Shown: positions 8,760-16,064 of the stretch, in pieces
How the letters are laid out: each line of letters begins with the position of its first letter
How positions within the stretch are numbered: position 1 is the first letter of the stretch
NCBI RefSeq assembly: GCF_014654205.1
Contig: NZ_BNAW01000018.1
Span: 82,740 to 146,739 of the forward strand
Origin: Amycolatopsis bullii
Lineage (GTDB): Bacteria; Actinomycetota; Actinomycetes; Mycobacteriales; Pseudonocardiaceae
DNA: 64,000 nucleotides
Direction: 5' to 3'
Translations under genes and position numbers: made by a program
The notes under the pieces: model-generated
Database searches by the model: none
What the model was told of the DNA's origin: nothing
What the model saw: only the letters and a program-made list of their open reading frames with translations

Positions 8760-10610
8760 GTGAGCACGCAGTCAGCCAACCAATATCCGCCCGCGGTGGT
8801 CCCGGACCGGCTGTTCGACGACGCCGAAGCCGAAGCCCGCTGGCGCGCCCGCTTCCACGCCCCGCGCATCTCCGTTCCCGAGTGGGCCCGCGACGCCCCG
8901 GAAGCCAACGTCTACGTCTCCAACGCCAGCGGCGTCTGGGAGGTCTACGCCTGGAACCGCGCGACGGACGAGCACCGCCGCGTCACCGACCGGCCCAACG
9001 GCACCCTGCACGCGACGCCGTCCCCCGACGGCGAGTGGATCTGGTGGTTCGACGACACCGACGGCGACGAGTTCGGCTCCTGGGTGCGCGAGCCGTTCGC
9101 CGCGACCGAGGGGAGCAAGCCGGAGAAGGCCGTCCCGGACGTCCACGACGGCTACCCGGCCGGCCTCGAGATCGGCACGCGGCTGGTCGCGGTCGGCGTC
9201 TCGACCGACGACGGCAGCGAGCTGTTCGCCCGGATCGGCGGCGAGACGCGCCGCTTCTACAGCCACCCGGACGACGCCGGCATCGCGTCCCTGTCCCGCG
9301 ACGAGAGCCTGATCGCGATCTCGCACTCCGAGCACGGCGACTCGCGCCACCCGGCGCTGCGGGTGCTCGCGACCGACGGGTTCGGGACGGTCGCCGAGAA
9401 GTGGGACGGCGAGGGCAAGGGCCTGTCCGCCCTCGAATTCTCCCCGCTGCCGGGCGACCAGCGGCTGCTGGTGCTGCACGAGCGCCGGGGCCGCGAGGAG
9501 CTGCTCGTCTGGGACGTCCGGGCCGGCACCGAGACCGAACTCGAACTGGACCTGCCCGGCGAGGTCGTCGCCGGCTGGTACCCGGACGCGCGCGCCCTGC
9601 TCGTCGTCCACTTCCACGAAGGCCGCAGTTCGTTGTACCGCTACGACCTCGAGACGGCTGACTTGTCCTCTGTGGACACCCCGGCCGGCCGGATCGGCGG
9701 GGCGGGCGTCCGCCCGGACGGCACGGTCGAGTACTCGTGGTCCAGCGCCGCCGAGCCGGCCGCGGTGCGGGCGCGGACCACCGACGGCACCGACTCGATC
9801 CTCCTGGAGCCGCCGGGCGAGCGGGCGCCGGGGTCGGAGCCGGTGACCGACGCGTTCGTCGAAGGCGTCGGCGGGCGGATCCACGCGCTCGTCTCGCGGC
9901 CCTCGGGCGCGCCGGAAGGCCCGCTGCCCACGGTGTTCTCCCTGCACGGCGGCCCGCACGCGGCGGACGAGGACCGCTTCTCCGCTTATCGGGCGACCTG
10001 GCTCGACGCCGGGTTCGCCGTGGTCGAGGTCAACTACCGCGGCTCGACCGGCTACGGCTCGGCCTGGCGCGACGCCATCGAAGGCCGCCCCGGCCTGACC
10101 GAGCTGGAAGACGTCGCCGCGGTGCACGACTGGGCCGTCCAAACCGGACTGAGCGACCCGGCGAAGTGCGTCGTGAACGGCGCTTCCTGGGGCGGCTACC
10201 TGTCCCTGCTCGCACTCGGCACGCAGCCGTCGCGGTGGGCGGCTGGCGTCGCCGGGGTGCCGGTGGCCGACTACGTCGCCGCGTACGAGGACGAGATGGA
10301 GCAGCTGCGCTCGTTCGACCGCGCGCTCTTCGGCGGCTCGCCGGAGGACGTGCCGGCGGTGTACCGGGAGTGCTCGCCGATCACCTACGTCGACGCCGTG
10401 ACGGCGCCGGTGCTCGTGCTGGCCGGCGACAACGACCCGCGCTGCCCGATCCGCCAGATCGAGAACTACCTCGACCGGCTCGGCGGCCGCGACCTGCACC
10501 ACGAGTTCTACCGCTACGACGCGGGCCACGGCTCCCTGGTGATCGCCGAGACGATCAAGCAGACCGCGATCGAGGTCCACTTCGCGCTGCGGGCCCTCGG
10601 CCTGCGCTGA
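8760..10610 (+). CDS. S9 family serine peptidase (prolyl oligopeptidase/acylaminoacyl peptidase type)
   Basis: A 616-residue cytosolic peptidase. The first ~360 residues show repeated WD-like strands of a beta-propeller that gates the active site. The alpha/beta-hydrolase domain carries the nucleophile motif NGASWGGY (Ser about 476), the acid in GDNDPR (about 558) and the His in AGHGS (about 589). HGGPH near residue 400 forms the oxyanion region. These enzymes trim short peptides, often N-acylated ones. The start is GTG 8760; longer starts would run through the divergent methyltransferase gene. Confidence 0.92.
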   Translation: MSTQSANQYPPAVVPDRLFDDAEAEARWRARFHAPRISVPEWARDAPEANVYVSNASGVWEVYAWNRATDEHRRVTDRPNGTLHATPSPDGEWIWWFDDTDGDEFGSWVREPFAATEGSKPEKAVPDVHDGYPAGLEIGTRLVAVGVSTDDGSELFARIGGETRRFYSHPDDAGIASLSRDESLIAISHSEHGDSRHPALRVLATDGFGTVAEKWDGEGKGLSALEFSPLPGDQRLLVLHERRGREELLVWDVRAGTETELELDLPGEVVAGWYPDARALLVVHFHEGRSSLYRYDLETADLSSVDTPAGRIGGAGVRPDGTVEYSWSSAAEPAAVRARTTDGTDSILLEPPGERAPGSEPVTDAFVEGVGGRIHALVSRPSGAPEGPLPTVFSLHGGPHAADEDRFSAYRATWLDAGFAVVEVNYRGSTGYGSAWRDAIEGRPGLTELEDVAAVHDWAVQTGLSDPAKCVVNGASWGGYLSLLALGTQPSRWAAGVAGVPVADYVAAYEDEMEQLRSFDRALFGGSPEDVPAVYRECSPITYVDAVTAPVLVLAGDNDPRCPIRQIENYLDRLGGRDLHHEFYRYDAGHGSLVIAETIKQTAIEVHFALRALGLR

Positions 10611-10620
10611 CCCCGGACCG

Positions 10621-10675
10621 GCACTTTCACGTGAAAGGTCCCTCGCGAGGGGGGGGCACTTTCACGTGAAAGTGC
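10621..10675. terminator. Nested double palindrome (CACTTTCACGTGAAAGTG type)
   Basis: Two copies of a self-complementary 16-18 bp unit, one at each end, which also pair with each other across a GC-rich centre. It lies between the convergent ends of the S9 peptidase and the tautomerase, whose TGA overlaps the edge of the element. A second copy is at 45306-45364. Confidence 0.75.
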
Positions 10676-10677
10676 CC

Positions 10678-10863
10678 TCAGCGGTCCGAGTAGAGGACGC
10701 CGCCGGACGCCCAGTGGTCGGCGCCGATCTCGACCAGCGTCACCTGGACGCCTTCGGGCTTGCCGCCACAGGTGCGGACGAAGGCGTCGGTCAGCTCGCG
10801 GACCAGAGCGCTCTTCTGGGCCGGCGTCCGGCCGGGGAACATGGCAACGCTGATCATCGGCAT
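10678..10863 (-). CDS. 4-oxalocrotonate tautomerase-like small protein
   Basis: A 61-residue protein of the tautomerase superfamily. It starts MPMISVAMFPGR, so the catalytic N-terminal proline (Pro1 after Met removal) is present, and the length matches 4-OT subunits (about 62 residues), which form hexamers. A GGAG ribosome site precedes the ATG. It keeps the usual KSALVRELTDA helix. The substrate is unknown and there are no catechol-pathway genes nearby. It lies just downstream of the acyltransferase island on the same strand, with 32 bp between. Confidence 0.85.
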   Translation of the reverse strand: MPMISVAMFPGRTPAQKSALVRELTDAFVRTCGGKPEGVQVTLVEIGADHWASGGVLYSDR

Positions 10864-10895
10864 GGCGGCTCCTGCAGGTAGGTGACGCCCGGAAG

Positions 10896-11915
10896 CTAGC
10901 ACCACGCCGGTATGGCGGCCGCGTACTGGGGTACCAGCCGCGCGCCCAGCGAGGCCTTCATCTCGGCCATCTTCTTGCCGAACACCACGGACGTGCGCCC
11001 GCACCCGACCGCCCAGCGCACCGCTTCGCCGTAGAAGTGGAAGTACAGGTTCGGCCGGCCGCCGTCCTCGGGCCGGAGCGCACCCCAGTGCCGGGCGATC
11101 GGCTGCTCCGGGTGGTCGAACAACGTCGCCAGGGCGATCAGCCGGCCGGTCCGCGTGTCCCGGTACTCGATCACCCCGACGTCGGGCTGGCGCAGCAGCG
11201 CCGTCAGGTAGCCGGTGAAGTGCGGGAGCGGCACGATCGGCACGTCGTGGTGCTTGCGCTCGTTCACCCGGAGCACCTCCGCGACGGCGACCGGGTCGGC
11301 GTCCTTCCCCGGCACGAACCGCACCTCGACCGACGGGTCGGCGTCGAAGGTGCGGAAGATCTTGCGCAGGTTCTGCTTCCGCTTCCGGGCCAGGGAGTTC
11401 ATCCAGTCGTCGCGGGAGCCGAACTCCGCGACGTCGAGCACGGCGACGTCCTCGGTCCGCCGCACCAGCCGGAACCGGCCGGAGACGGCGTCCTGCCCCG
11501 CCGCCCCGACCTGCCGCAGCAGCAGCCCGCCGAACCCCGGCCCGAGCTCGGCCCGCATCGCCGGGACGTACGTTTCGAGCAGCCGCCGCACGCCGCCGTC
11601 GGCGTCGTCGCCGTCGAACCACCAGCCGGGTTGCGAACTCGCGCCCGGCCCGCGGACGTCGAGACCGCCCACGCGGCCCCGGCCGGCCCCCGCGAACCGG
11701 TACCGCCGGGTGCGGGCGGTGACCCACGCGGCGCTGACCACCCCGCACGGCCGGTCCCCGTCCCGGAACACCGTGATCGGCTGCGGGGTCCGCGCGGCCC
11801 AGGCCTGCGTGGCCAGCACCTCCCAGCTCCAGTCGGCCCGGAGCCCGGCCCGCTCGCGCAACGCCGTCCAGTACCCGGGTTCCGGGTCGTGGCGCGGGTC
11901 GAGGACGTCGATCAT
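10896..11915 (-). CDS. FemAB/GNAT-like N-acyltransferase, paralogue 3 of 3
   Basis: A 339-residue protein, last of three tandem paralogues and the most divergent. It shares the opening DPRxDPxPxxW pattern with its neighbours and has the Arg/Lys-rich SLARKRKQNLRKIFRTF stretch typical of BioF2/FemAB-like GNAT folds, followed by FGKKMAEMKASLGARLVPQY at the C-terminus. Such proteins transfer an aminoacyl or acyl group onto an amine, in FemX using aminoacyl-tRNA. Its ATG overlaps the upstream stop (ATGA), so it is coupled to the rest of the operon. The exact donor and acceptor are unknown. Confidence 0.75.
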   Translation of the reverse strand: MIDVLDPRHDPEPGYWTALRERAGLRADWSWEVLATQAWAARTPQPITVFRDGDRPCGVVSAAWVTARTRRYRFAGAGRGRVGGLDVRGPGASSQPGWWFDGDDADGGVRRLLETYVPAMRAELGPGFGGLLLRQVGAAGQDAVSGRFRLVRRTEDVAVLDVAEFGSRDDWMNSLARKRKQNLRKIFRTFDADPSVEVRFVPGKDADPVAVAEVLRVNERKHHDVPIVPLPHFTGYLTALLRQPDVGVIEYRDTRTGRLIALATLFDHPEQPIARHWGALRPEDGGRPNLYFHFYGEAVRWAVGCGRTSVVFGKKMAEMKASLGARLVPQYAAAIPAWC

Positions 11916-12979
11916 CGGCCCAGCACCGGCCGGGGCACGGCCACCGAGAACAGGCTCCGCGTGCCGAAGCCCAGCGCGGACTTCTCGGGCAGCATGGCCC
12001 GGCCCGCGGTCAGCTCCGGCCTGCGCGCGGCGATCATGTGGGCCACGCACTTCGCGTAACAGTCGACATAGAGACCCTTCCGGCCGCCGGCCGCGCTCGG
12101 CAGCGCGGCCCAGTGGTGGACCGCGCAGCCGCTCTCCTGGTCGATCATCGTGTTGAAGCCGAGCAGCCGGCCGTCGCCGTCGCGGTAGGTGCGGGTCAGC
12201 ACGTCCGGCCGCCGGACGAGCGCGTCGAGGTACCCGGACGCGATCGGGCTGCGGGTGTCCAGGTGCAGCCCGCCGACGCGCGAGCGCTGCCCGCCCGCCC
12301 ACGCGCGTTCGTCCTGCCGGGCGCGGTGGGCGTTGAGCAGCACCGCCAGCTCGTGCGGGTCGAGGTCGGTCCGCCCGAACGCCGCTTCGGTGGCGACGTC
12401 GGCGTGCAGGTACCGCCGGACCTCGGGGCTCAGCGACGCCTCCCACTCGGCCGGTGTGGCGTAGGTGTTGCGCAGCACGGCGGCCGGATCGATCTCGCGG
12501 CTGATCCGGCCGCGGCCCGTCAGCGCCGGCACCAGCTCCGGATTCATCGCCCGGTAGACCACCCCGAGCAGGCCGGCACCGACGTACTGCCGCAGCGCCC
12601 GTTCGAACTCGCGGATCGCCTCGCGCCGCGAAGGCGCGTCGACGTCGTCGTCGAAGACGCACGCGGGATAGCCGCTCAGCAGCGGGAGGTAGACCTCGGC
12701 CCAGCGCAGCGGGAACCGGCCACCGGACACCGGCGCGAACTCCCGCGCACCCCAGCCGCGGCACACCATCACCGACAGCGCGCCGACGACCCGGGCGCCC
12801 CGCCGGACCACCGCGAGCACCGGCGGGTTCTTCGCCAGCCACGCCTCGCGGCGCAGCAGCTCGTAGTCCCACACGGGCGGCAGGCAGCGGCTGCGGAAGG
12901 CGGCCCAGCCGTCGGGCGGCGGGTCGGTCCGCGGGTCGTGGACCGACACGGCTGTCGTCGTCGAAGCGAGCGCGGTCAT
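11912..12979 (-). CDS. FemAB/GNAT-like N-acyltransferase, paralogue 2 of 3
   Basis: A 355-residue paralogue of the next upstream gene. Shared blocks include PVWDYELL, EAWxAxNP, WAEVxLPxLSGYP, REFERALR and the C-terminal VAVPRPVLGR. A FNTMIDQ strand and an AGRAML-K-LGFGT block correspond to the acceptor-side half of a double GNAT fold. There are no membrane helices and no signal peptide, so it is cytosolic. Both ends overlap neighbours by 4 bp (ATGA), giving tight stoichiometry. The function is inferred from family resemblance only. Confidence 0.75.
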   Translation of the reverse strand: MTALASTTTAVSVHDPRTDPPPDGWAAFRSRCLPPVWDYELLRREAWLAKNPPVLAVVRRGARVVGALSVMVCRGWGAREFAPVSGGRFPLRWAEVYLPLLSGYPACVFDDDVDAPSRREAIREFERALRQYVGAGLLGVVYRAMNPELVPALTGRGRISREIDPAAVLRNTYATPAEWEASLSPEVRRYLHADVATEAAFGRTDLDPHELAVLLNAHRARQDERAWAGGQRSRVGGLHLDTRSPIASGYLDALVRRPDVLTRTYRDGDGRLLGFNTMIDQESGCAVHHWAALPSAAGGRKGLYVDCYAKCVAHMIAARRPELTAGRAMLPEKSALGFGTRSLFSVAVPRPVLGR

Positions 12980-14016
12980 CGGCCGAGCACCGGCCTCGGT
13001 GCCGCGGCCGCGTAGAGCTTGCGCGGCAGGAACCCCAGCTCCTCCTTGAGCTCGTTCATCCCGCGGCCCGCCGACAGCTCCTTCGCCCCGCGCTGCGTCA
13101 TGAACCGCACCGCGCGGACGTAGGAATCGAAGTACAGCCCCGATCCCCGGCCGCGCTCGTCCAGCGGCAGCGCCGCCCAGTGCTGCAGGCACGGGCTGTC
13201 CGGGTGGTCGAGGAGGGTGTTCACCGCGAGCAGCCGGCCGCTGGGGTCGGCGTAGGTGAGCGTGTGCACGTCCGGCCGCCGGATGAACCGGTGCAGGAAG
13301 CCCGCGGACGGGACCGTGCGCGTGTCCAGCGGCAGCTTCCCGTAGCGCTCCCGGTGCGCCTTGACCAGGGCGGCGACCTCGGCGCCGTCGACGTCGTCGC
13401 GGCCGGGTCCACCGCGGACGACCAGCTCCGGGTCTTCGGCGATCCGGCGGCGCCGCCGTCGCAGGCTCGAACGCCGGGCGCTGGGCAGCGTCTTGAGCCA
13501 GTCCTCTTCGGACTGGAACCGGTTCTCCAGCACGGCCGTCGACTGCGCGGGCCGGACCAGGCGGCCGAGGCCCGCGGTGTGCCCCGCGAACTCCTCGTCG
13601 ATCGCGCGGTAGAGGACGCCGAGGAGGCCGGGCCCGAGGTGGCGCCGCAGCGCCCGTTCGAACTCGCGGAGCAGCGCGGCCCGGTCGCCGGCCGGGAAAC
13701 CCGGCGCGAACACGATGCCCGGGTAGCCGCTCAGCCACGGCAGGAACACCTCGGCCCAGATCGGCCGCAGCGATCGCCGTCCCGGCGCGGGCGCGAACCG
13801 CGGAGCCAGCCGCGGGTGGCAGACCAGCACGGACAGCCCGGCCACGATCTCGCCGCCGTCCCTCGCGACGGCGATCCGCTGCGGGTTGCGGGCGCCCCAC
13901 GCTTCGAGGCCCAGCAGCTCGTAGTCCCACACCGGGTGCAGCCGCGCGGTCCGGAAGAACTCCGTCCAGCCCGCAGGTGCCGGGTCCACGCGGGGATCGT
14001 GGAACTCGAACCTCAT
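12976..14016 (-). CDS. FemAB/GNAT-like N-acyltransferase, paralogue 1 of 3
   Basis: A 346-residue protein with a double-GNAT layout. An N-terminal HDPRVDPAPAGW-HPVWDYELLGLEAW segment is followed by a very basic stretch (RSSLRRRRRRIAED) and then NTLLDHPDSP and the AGRGMNELKEELGF C-terminal block ending in PRPVLGR. The last block is shared almost word for word with the next gene, so the two arose by tandem duplication. The start ATG at 14016 overlaps the stop of the PaaK-like gene by ATGA. It may transfer amino acids to a lipid-linked sugar made by the divergent arm. Confidence 0.75.
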   Translation of the reverse strand: MRFEFHDPRVDPAPAGWTEFFRTARLHPVWDYELLGLEAWGARNPQRIAVARDGGEIVAGLSVLVCHPRLAPRFAPAPGRRSLRPIWAEVFLPWLSGYPGIVFAPGFPAGDRAALLREFERALRRHLGPGLLGVLYRAIDEEFAGHTAGLGRLVRPAQSTAVLENRFQSEEDWLKTLPSARRSSLRRRRRRIAEDPELVVRGGPGRDDVDGAEVAALVKAHRERYGKLPLDTRTVPSAGFLHRFIRRPDVHTLTYADPSGRLLAVNTLLDHPDSPCLQHWAALPLDERGRGSGLYFDSYVRAVRFMTQRGAKELSAGRGMNELKEELGFLPRKLYAAAAPRPVLGR

Positions 14017-14783
14017 GTCAGGACGACCGGGGTGCCGTGGCGCGGGCAGGGAGCGATCTCGCCACGCACCCCACCGGCCGGGAGGACGTCCACGAACCGC
14101 GGGGAATCCTGGCGCAGCAGGGTGAAGGCGAGCCCGCCGGCGGTGGGCCGCGCGTAGACGTGCGGCCAGTCGAGGTGCCACCGGCCGCAGTTCCCGAGTG
14201 CGCCGAGGTACCCGAGCACCGGGTCGTGCAGCACGCCGTAGGGACCGCTGTCCAGCGAGTCCAGTTCGCGGTGCGGCACGGCCTCGATCCGGTGGGCCTC
14301 GGGGACCGCGGCGGTGACCGCGGTGATGGCCTTGTCTTCGCCGACCACGAGCACGCGGTGCCCCCGGTGCAGCACGGCCGTCAGCTCGCGAAGCACCGAG
14401 GCGCCCGGCCCGTTCGGGTCCGCGACGCAGCCGCGTACCCCCTTCGGCAGGTCGGACGGCGGCCGCAGGCCGTCCGGCCCGAGCAGGACGACCAGGCTCT
14501 CCGGCCCGGGAGCCCGGGCCGTCCGCAGCACCCGGCCGAGACCGCGCGCGGGGTCGGGCCGTGGCGCGCCGCCGGCGAGCGGCACGAGGTCGACGAGTTT
14601 GTGCACAGCTTCCGCGAGGGGTGCCGCGCCGCCGTTCGTCCCGGTGCGACCGGGCACGACAACCGGGTCCTCCCGGCCGTCGAGCGCCCAGCGCTCGCGG
14701 TAGAACGGCACCGTGGCGAACGCCGACCGCACCGCCCTGACGTAGGCAGCACGCCAGACGACCCCCGCCCCCAGATTCCACAT
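14013..14783 (-). CDS. Small PaaK/CapK-like protein, first gene of the acyltransferase operon
   Basis: A 256-residue protein I cannot place with certainty. It starts with an amphipathic segment ending FYRERW, reminiscent of PaaK/CapK adenylate-forming enzymes. It also has a C-terminal block HDPVLGYLG-NCGRWHL-RFVDVL-PCPRHGTP that looks like the tail of the same families. No ATP-binding motif is visible, and it is much shorter than the roughly 430 residues usual there. The paired CGRWH and CPRHG motifs could bind zinc. It heads the minus-strand operon and overlaps the next gene by 4 bp. Confidence 0.6.
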   Translation of the reverse strand: MWNLGAGVVWRAAYVRAVRSAFATVPFYRERWALDGREDPVVVPGRTGTNGGAAPLAEAVHKLVDLVPLAGGAPRPDPARGLGRVLRTARAPGPESLVVLLGPDGLRPPSDLPKGVRGCVADPNGPGASVLRELTAVLHRGHRVLVVGEDKAITAVTAAVPEAHRIEAVPHRELDSLDSGPYGVLHDPVLGYLGALGNCGRWHLDWPHVYARPTAGGLAFTLLRQDSPRFVDVLPAGGVRGEIAPCPRHGTPVVLT

Positions 14784-14985
14784 GGCCGGGAAGTCTGCGT
14801 CATCCGCCGGGTCAGCGGAAGCACTTCGCCGGCAGGAAGCCCGAATGCCGGGTGGCTCACGACTTTAGTCTGCGTCTGAACGGACTAATTCATCCGGATT
14901 CCCTCCCGAACGACGATCCGCATGCTTATAACTCGGCGATGCCGTAAAACGGCATGCTGTCCAACCGGATCCAACTGGGGGATTC
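14784..14985. promoter_or_regulatory. Divergent promoter region of the glycan/acyltransferase island
   Basis: About 200 bp between the two arms of the island and clearly less GC-rich than its surroundings (14860-14960). It must carry both promoters. A small hairpin ATGCCGT-aaa-ACGGCAT lies at 14939-14955, about 30 bp before the leader ORF, and could be an operator or an mRNA leader structure. I cannot assign -35/-10 boxes with confidence. Confidence 0.5.
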
Positions 14986-15057
14986 ATGTTCAGCATTTGC
15001 ACTGTCGGTGAGCGCGCGGACACAAATCCGGCAACTCGCCGTTGGCGCCGCAGATGA
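14986..15057 (+). CDS. 23-residue leader ORF coupled to the glycosyltransferase
   Basis: ATG at 14986 is preceded by an excellent ribosome site (GGGGGA, 5 nt before the ATG). The ORF encodes 23 residues beginning MFSICTVGER and ending in a basic RRWRRR. Its TGA overlaps the ATG of the glycosyltransferase (ATGA), which has no ribosome site of its own. That arrangement argues that the ORF is translated and drives the first enzyme by coupling. The peptide has a single Cys and resembles nothing I know. It could be a regulatory leader peptide rather than a functional product. Confidence 0.6.
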   Translation: MFSICTVGERADTNPATRRWRRR

Positions 15058-16064
15058 CCACGGCCTTTCCCGACCCGGTCGACTGTGGACTCACCGTGGT
15101 CGTACCGTGCTTCAACGAAGTTGAAAATATCGAACCGTCCTATCGGGAAATAACCAACGAACTGGGCCACTATTCACTCGAACTTATTTTCGTCGATGAC
15201 GGAAGCACCGATGGCACGCTCGCCGGTATCCGCGCGCTCGCGGCCGCGGACCCGCGCGTGCGGTACCTGTCTTTCACCCGCAATTTCGGATTCGAAGCGG
15301 CTTTCTCGGCCGGTTACCGGTATGCGTCCCGGCCGTGGGTCCTGCACGTCGACGCCGATCAGCAGTTCCCCGCCGCCGAGGCGGAAAAGCTCATCGAAGC
15401 CGCCCGCCAGGGCAACGACGCGGTCTTCGGGGTCCGCACCAACCGCCAGGACCCGCTGCTGCGCCGCTGGGGCACCGCCGCGTTCCACTTCCTCGGCCGC
15501 CGCGTGCTGCGCATCGAGATCCCGCCGGGCGCGACCGCGTTCCGGCTGGTCCGCACCGAGCTGGCCCGCCGGATCGTCGACCTGCGGCTCGGCACGCCGT
15601 ACTTCCTGGCCACGGTTCCCCGGCTGACCAGCCGGTACACCTGCGTCCAGGTGGCGCACCGGGCCCGGGAACGCGGCGAATCGAAGGTCGGCTTCGGCTT
15701 CCTGGCTTCGCACGCCATCGAGCTGTTCGTCGGGTTCACCCGGAGGCTGACGACGGCGGCGTCCGCGACCGCCCTGTCCGCGGGCGGGCTCGGGGTACTG
15801 GCCGCCGCCGCGGCGGCCTTCGGGCTGCTCGGCGCGAGCGCCACGGCCGCGTTGCTGTTCGCGCTGCTCAGCGTGCTGCTGGTCGTCCTGTCGCTGACCG
15901 TGCGCTACCTCGTCGTGGTCGGTGCGGGACAGCCGCGGCCCCGGCAGTTCTACGTCCGGGAAGCGAACTTCGCCGTCGAGGCGGACGACCGGCTCTTCAC
16001 TTCGGAGGACCCGGCGGGTCCCCGGCTCATCGATGTGCAACTGGGGAAAGGCGTTTCAGCGTGA
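15054..16064 (+). CDS. GT2 glycosyltransferase, polyprenyl-phosphate type, membrane-anchored
   Basis: A 336-residue GT-A enzyme of the DPM1/ArnC/GtrB group: VVVPCFNE at the N-terminus, FVDDGSTDGT, and a HVDADQQF metal/nucleotide motif. Two hydrophobic segments at about residues 235-290 anchor it in the membrane. Such enzymes move a sugar from a nucleotide donor to undecaprenyl or decaprenyl phosphate on the inner face. I chose ATG 15054 because it is coupled to the leader ORF by ATGA; TTG 15042 is the alternative. The first ~80 codons are unusually AT-rich for this genome. GTGA overlap with the ATP-grasp gene. Confidence 0.85.
   Translation: MTTAFPDPVDCGLTVVVPCFNEVENIEPSYREITNELGHYSLELIFVDDGSTDGTLAGIRALAAADPRVRYLSFTRNFGFEAAFSAGYRYASRPWVLHVDADQQFPAAEAEKLIEAARQGNDAVFGVRTNRQDPLLRRWGTAAFHFLGRRVLRIEIPPGATAFRLVRTELARRIVDLRLGTPYFLATVPRLTSRYTCVQVAHRARERGESKVGFGFLASHAIELFVGFTRRLTTAASATALSAGGLGVLAAAAAAFGLLGASATAALLFALLSVLLVVLSLTVRYLVVVGAGQPRPRQFYVREANFAVEADDRLFTSEDPAGPRLIDVQLGKGVSA

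Noticed and set aside
12976..14781. Long frame suggesting a fusion of the PaaK-like and first acyltransferase genes
   Set aside because: The upstream part is an out-of-frame shadow; the real PaaK-like frame is 14013-14783 and overlaps by ATGA.
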